Below, piece after piece: positions 60,571 through 64,000 of a stretch of 64,000 nucleotides of DNA. The translations under genes and the position numbers were made by a program. The stretch's first letter is position 1. The number at the start of each line of letters is the position of its first letter. This stretch comes from Neolewinella aurantiaca (lineage in GTDB: Bacteria > Bacteroidota > Bacteroidia > Chitinophagales > Saprospiraceae), in assembly GCF_008014675.1 (NCBI RefSeq), contig NZ_VOXD01000019.1, positions 55,445-119,444 of the forward strand. Reading direction: 5' to 3'. A model generated the notes under the pieces. That model did not search any database, was not told the origin of the DNA, and saw only the letters and a program-made list of their open reading frames with translations.

Positions 60571-62574
60571 TCAGTAAGCCAACAGTGCTTCAATGGCTCC
60601 CTGTAGCCTCGCTTCCGGCATATAATCCGCCTCCAATGCGGCGGCGAAAGGCACCGGCGTATCCAGCGCCGCCAGGCGGCGCACGGGCGCGTCGAGGTCT
60701 TCGAAGCAGTGCTCACCGATCCAGGCGGCGAGCTCGCCGCCGAAGCCACCGGTCAGGGAGGCTTCGTGAAGGATGAGCGCACGGGAAGTTTTCTTTACCG
60801 AAGCGGCAATCGCGTCGTGGTCCAGCGGAGCGAGGGTCCGCAGGTCGATGATCTCGGCGTCGACGCCCAGTTCTTCGGTGGCCTTCAGCGCCCAGTGTAC
60901 GCCCATGCCGTAGGTGATGATGCTCACGTCATTGCCCGGGCGGGCCACGGCGGCTTTCCCGATTTCGGTGTGGTAGTACCCCTCCGGAACTTCCCCGGTC
61001 AGGCTACGGTAAAGGGCTTTGTGCTCGAAGAATAAAACCGGGTTAGGATCGGCGAGGGCGGCGATGAGCAGGCCTTTTGCGTCGGCTGGGTTGCTGGGGT
61101 AAACGATCTTCAGGCCGGGCACGGAGGTAAACCAGGCTTCCATCGTCTGGCTGTGGTAGGGGCCGGCCCCTACCCCGCCGCCCACGGGCAGGCGCACGGT
61201 TACGTCGGCATTCTGGTTCCAGCGGTAGTGCTGTTTGGCCAGGTTATTCACGATCTGGTTGAAGCCGCAGGTGACGAAATCGCCAAACTGCATCTCCACC
61301 ATCGCCTTGCCGCCGGCGATGCTCAGCCCCAGCCCGATGCCGATGATGGCGCTTTCGCAAAGCGGGGTGTTGCGAACGCGATCGGCGCCGAACTCTGCCA
61401 TGAAGCCGTCGGTGATCTTGAAGACGCCGCCGTAGTCGGCGATGTCCTGCCCCATCAGCACCAGATTATCGTGGGCGCGCATCCCCTCGCGGAGACCGTC
61501 GGAGATGGCGTCGATTACGCGCATTTCGGAGGTTTCCCCGGGCGCGGTCGCAGGTGCAGGGAGGGTTGAGGGAGCATACATCTCCTCCAGTTCCCGGGCG
61601 ACGTCGCCTTCGGTAGCGGGCATGGCTTCGGCCGCCTTCAGGCCGGCCTCTATTTCTTTCTTGATGGATTTCTCCATCGCTTTCCGCTCTTCGGCGGTCA
61701 GCCAGCCTTTGCTGATGAGGTGATCGGCAAAGTTGTTCACCGGGTCGCGCTGCTGCCAGGCTTCGATCTCTTCCTTCGGGACGTACTTCACGCCGCTGGC
61801 TTCCTCGTGGCCGCGTACGCGGTAGGTCAGGCACTCCAGCAAAACCGGCTCGGGGTTTTCACGCATTTCGGCGGCGAGCTTCGTCACCGTTTCGTACACT
61901 TCCAGAATGTTGTTGCCATCGATGGTGAGTGAGCGCATGCCGTAGCCCGCGCCCCGGTCGGCCAACTGCTTGCAGGCGTACTGCTCAGACACGGGCGTAG
62001 ACAGGCCCCAACCGTTGTTTTCAACAACGAAGAGCACCGGCAACTTCCACACCGAAGCCGTATTGAGGGCTTCGTGGAACTCGCCCTGGCTGGTACCACC
62101 GTCTCCGGTAAAGGCCAGGCTGACTTTCTTTTCGCCCAGCAGTTTATGCCGCAACGCCACCCCCGCCGCCAGACTCAGCTGCGGACCAAGGTGAGAAATC
62201 ATCCCTACGATCTTGTGCTCCTGGCTCCCGAAGTGGAAGCTGCGGTCGCGACCCCGCGTAAACCCTCCGGGTTTGCTCTGCCACTGGGCGAAGAGCCGCT
62301 CCAGCGGCACCTCGCGGGTGGTGAATACCCCAAGGTTGCGGTGCATCGTAAACAAATACTCGTCGGACTCGAGCGCGGCGGCGCAGCCGACGCTGATCGC
62401 CTCCTGACCGATGCCCGCAAACCACTTCGAGATGATGCCCTGCCGCAGTTGCTTGAGCATTTTCTCCTCGATGAGGCGCGGACGAAGCAACTGCTGGAAG
62501 AGCGCCTGCTGGGTGGCTTTCTTCGTGCGGTATTTCTTGTAGGTGAGTGGCGGTAAAGTGGTGGTGGTGGACAT
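60571..62574 (-). CDS. 2-oxoacid dehydrogenase E1, alpha and beta subunits fused (copy 2)
   Basis: A protein of 667 residues. The alpha half has LTFTGDGGTSQGEFHEALNTA-like ThDP-site sequence (FTGDGGTSQGEFHEALN near 165-182) and RVRGHEEASG. The beta half starts near 350 (MRVIDAISDGLREGM) with GQDIADYGGVFKITDGF, VEMQFGDF, GGGVGAGPYHSQTMEAWF and LILHEASLTGG. This pattern is that of pyruvate or branched-chain E1. The linker between the halves (LPAPATAP) is encoded by a perfect 19-mer repeat copy. It is shorter and closer to classical E1 than copy 1 at 28911. No E2/E3 genes are adjacent. Confidence 0.93.
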   Translation of the reverse strand: MSTTTTLPPLTYKKYRTKKATQQALFQQLLRPRLIEEKMLKQLRQGIISKWFAGIGQEAISVGCAAALESDEYLFTMHRNLGVFTTREVPLERLFAQWQSKPGGFTRGRDRSFHFGSQEHKIVGMISHLGPQLSLAAGVALRHKLLGEKKVSLAFTGDGGTSQGEFHEALNTASVWKLPVLFVVENNGWGLSTPVSEQYACKQLADRGAGYGMRSLTIDGNNILEVYETVTKLAAEMRENPEPVLLECLTYRVRGHEEASGVKYVPKEEIEAWQQRDPVNNFADHLISKGWLTAEERKAMEKSIKKEIEAGLKAAEAMPATEGDVARELEEMYAPSTLPAPATAPGETSEMRVIDAISDGLREGMRAHDNLVLMGQDIADYGGVFKITDGFMAEFGADRVRNTPLCESAIIGIGLGLSIAGGKAMVEMQFGDFVTCGFNQIVNNLAKQHYRWNQNADVTVRLPVGGGVGAGPYHSQTMEAWFTSVPGLKIVYPSNPADAKGLLIAALADPNPVLFFEHKALYRSLTGEVPEGYYHTEIGKAAVARPGNDVSIITYGMGVHWALKATEELGVDAEIIDLRTLAPLDHDAIAASVKKTSRALILHEASLTGGFGGELAAWIGEHCFEDLDAPVRRLAALDTPVPFAAALEADYMPEARLQGAIEALLAY
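61540..61558 (-). repeat. 19-mer dispersed repeat, copy 17 (alpha-beta linker of E1 copy 2)
   Basis: The minus strand reads TGCACCTGCGACCGCGCCC, a perfect consensus copy. It sits exactly in the interdomain linker of the fused enzyme, in a frame giving Pro-Ala-Pro-Ala-Thr-Ala-Pro. Confidence 0.92.
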
Positions 62575-62661
62575 GATGGCTAAGGACTACCCCGGCAGGC
62601 CCGCGAAGATTACCTCACGCTCGCCAGGTCTAAAACAATGCAATTCTCCCCTCCCCGAGGG

Positions 62662-62830
62662 GCAGGGCTGACGCATAGGCTAGTTAAGCCGTGTTTAAAC
62701 CCCCACCCCAACCCCTCCCCACGGGGGATGGGCTCGTGAAAACGCTACGCGTTTTGGGTTGCAAGCTCTTAGGCGGTGACTATGATCTCGAGCTAAAAGC
62801 TTAAAATCGAATCCTATGCGTCAGCCCTGC
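62662..62830. mobile_element. MITE-like element, copy E (169 bp)
   Basis: The same perfect 18 bp terminal inverted repeats as copy A (62662-62679 and 62813-62830). The 9-base direct repeat CCCCGAGGG flanks both ends (62653-62661 and 62831-62839). The right half is almost identical to copy A. It lies in the 494-base gap 62575-63068 upstream of the E1 gene. Confidence 0.92.
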
Positions 62831-62935
62831 CCCCGAGGGGAAGAACCGTTCGGGCAAAGTTAATATTACGCCGGCGATTTTAGTCGTGGTAAATAGTGCG
62901 GCAGATTGATGCTGTTCGGCAGGGCTTCCGGGCTG

Positions 62936-63005
62936 GGTGCAGACCAGATTATCGCGATTGCTCCTCCCCCAGCGTAGCGATGTGGGGCGACAATCTCGTT
63001 TATGC
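62936..63005. repeat. Hairpin repeat family, copy 2
   Basis: GACCAGATTATCGCGATTGC on the left and GCGACAATCTCGTTT on the right match the arms of the element at 38595-38674 with a few changes. The loop again has a CTCCTCCCCCAGC and GATGTGGGG segment. Confidence 0.75.
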
Positions 63006-63068
63006 TTCGTCCCCTCCGGGGACGAGACCCCGTCTTACGTTGACACATAACCGGTGCATGCAGTTACC

Positions 63069-63536
63069 TCAGCCCTTCTTTTTCCTGTAAACATCAGGGT
63101 TATGCTTCTCCATATAAAATTCAGGATTGGCCACTTTTTCAAAGTCAAACTTTCGGTACAGCCATTCAGCGGTATTGGTCAGCAGGATCCATCTTCTTAA
63201 TCCCTGAAGATTTGGGTGCGCCATTATCTCGGTCATCAACCATTTGCTCAATCCATTCCCCCTGAATTCTTCTAAAACATAAACGTCTCCCAAATACGCG
63301 ATGGTCGAATAGTCAGAGATGATCCGGGCAAACCCGATTTGTTTACCCTGGTGGTACAGTCCAAAATTCAAAGAATTTTCGATGGATGTTTTCAGTGTGG
63401 ACATCGGAATCCCGTTGCTCCAGTCGGCTTCATTCGCAAGGAATTGGTGAATACTGCCAATATCCAGTTTTTCCCTGTCGGTAGAAATAGTGTAATCGTT
63501 TTTATGGACTTCTATAATTGTCATCTCAGGTTTCAT
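63069..63536 (-). CDS. GNAT family N-acetyltransferase
   Basis: A protein of 155 residues from ATG 63536 (MKPEMTIIEVHKNDYTIST). The acetyl-CoA site is in LGDVYVLEEFRGNGLSKWLM, with the R-G-x-G-x-S/A loop present as RGNGLS near 98-103. IGFARIISDYSTIAYLGD forms the preceding strands, and NTAEWLYRKFDFEKV the last helix (W-L-Y-x-K-x-G/D-F). The acceptor is unknown. An in-frame start at 63617 would be encoded by the hairpin repeat at 63543-63631 and was rejected. ATG 63524 is also possible. Confidence 0.88.
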   Translation of the reverse strand: MKPEMTIIEVHKNDYTISTDREKLDIGSIHQFLANEADWSNGIPMSTLKTSIENSLNFGLYHQGKQIGFARIISDYSTIAYLGDVYVLEEFRGNGLSKWLMTEIMAHPNLQGLRRWILLTNTAEWLYRKFDFEKVANPEFYMEKHNPDVYRKKKG

Positions 63537-63542
63537 TTTACG

Positions 63543-63631
63543 GGAGCAAACCAGGTTGTCGCGATTGCTCCTCCTCAGCGTAACAATGCGGGAAGGCAGG
63601 AAGGGGTTGAGCGACAATTTGATTTACGCCC
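63543..63631. repeat. Hairpin repeat family, copy 3
   Basis: AAACCAGGTTGTCGCGATTG on the left and GCGACAATTTGATTTACGCC on the right are close to the arms of copy 1, with a longer loop. It ends directly upstream of the GNAT gene start. The following stretch to 63839 holds nothing I can support. Confidence 0.75.
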
Positions 63632-63839
63632 GCTTCCCGCCGGGTATACGTTTATTCCGGGGCGCCGGACGCTCGCAAATCCTCCTCCATTCCACCTCCG
63701 GCTGCATTGCAGCGGACGCTACGAGATACTGGGATTGAGTCGTCGGGGAGCTCGTTGCGTATAGAGCGAGAGGTAGTCCAACTACATACGCGGCGTCAGG
63801 CCCGGCTGGGTTAGGGGTGCTTTTGAGCTTTAAGTGCGT

Positions 63840-64000
63840 ATTCCGGAGTTACTGACCCCCTCATTCCGGAGTATTGACCCCCATGTGGATAACTCGCGCT
63901 TGTTAGGGTTACGAAGATAAGTTTTCAGATCGTTTCCTCAGACTTTTTCCTTTGAGTTCGACCCGATGAGCCTTCGGGATGATCCTGTCCAGGATGGCAT
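63840..64000. mobile_element. IS21-family insertion sequence, right end (partial)
   Basis: Two direct repeats, ATTCCGGAGTTACTGACCCC (63840) and ATTCCGGAGTATTGACCCCC (63863), are the transposase-binding repeats seen at the ends of IS21-type elements. Inside them lies the end of istB. The element continues past the window. The exact outer boundary, probably near 63820-63835, cannot be fixed from one end. Confidence 0.85.
63909..64000 (-). CDS. istB: IstB-like ATPase of an IS21-family element, C-terminal fragment
   Basis: The last 30 codons read AILDRIIPKAHRVELKGKSL followed by RKRSENLSS and a stop at 63909-63911. The R-I-I-x-x-A-H-R-V-x-L-x-G-x-S-x-R segment is the conserved C-terminus of IstB, the helper ATPase that activates the IstA transposase. 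The rest of the gene lies beyond the window. Confidence 0.88.
   Translation of the reverse strand, partial: AILDRIIPKAHRVELKGKSLRKRSENLSS

Overview
The window reads as chromosomal DNA of a Bacteroidota bacterium, most likely from the Saprospiria/Lewinella group (an inference from gene content, not a database result). Supporting signs are TAnnTTTG promoter boxes with no obvious Shine-Dalgarno sequences, a mitochondrial-type citrate synthase, a DUF5606-like gene, a TonB-dependent receptor remnant, TPR and OmpA outer-membrane proteins, and E1 dehydrogenases with alpha and beta fused. No rRNA, tRNA or CRISPR array was seen.

Layout. 1-0.9 kb: the end of an exopolysaccharide sugar transferase, then a 67-69 bp tandem repeat array. 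0.9-4.5 kb: ROK kinase, Nudix hydrolase, PLP cysteine/cystathionine synthase, fatty acid hydroxylase. 4.5-7.9 kb: alkyltransferase-like protein, tsaB, truA, a WecA/TagO-type glycan initiating enzyme and a fluoride channel, tightly packed. 7.8-15.1 kb: a surface polysaccharide cluster (two O-antigen ligase-like proteins, two GT-C type membrane proteins, a Wzz-like protein). 15.3-21.6 kb: dipeptide epimerase, potassium channel with an apparent AUU start, MeaB, LemA and two TPM proteins, HD hydrolase. 22-31 kb: citrate synthase, GcvH, VanZ-like, TonB, TPR protein, KptA, LpxH, fused E1. 31-39.6 kb: membrane AraC regulator, outer-membrane protein, S41 protease, CysQ, glycosyltransferase, FAD oxidoreductase, MGMT, GH25 lysozyme. 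39.6-45 kb: MetX and MetY around two DinB-like genes, PLP decarboxylase. 45-52 kb: MFS transporter, MutL, rhomboid, YifB/ComM. 52-64 kb: a receptor/PepSY deletion fusion, M42 peptidase, patatin-BamA-like protein, OmpA, a second fused E1, GNAT, and the end of an IS21-family element.

The strongest unexplained signal is in the repeats rather than in any one gene. (1) A 19-mer, consensus TGCACCTGCGNCCGCGCCC, occurs 17 times in both orientations, between genes and inside genes, where it often encodes Ala-Pro-rich linkers or tails. (2) A non-coding element of about 170 bp has 18 bp perfect terminal inverted repeats and 9 bp target duplications at two loci; a related subfamily forms a four-unit tandem array upstream of the OmpA gene. 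(3) The 67-69 bp tandem array belongs to an inverted-arm element with a relative at 36.5 kb. (4) A third hairpin family occurs three times, and there are several single large inverted repeats. Regulation by TAnnTTTG promoters is visible; at least five sit only 4-6 nt before the start codon, which predicts leaderless mRNAs.
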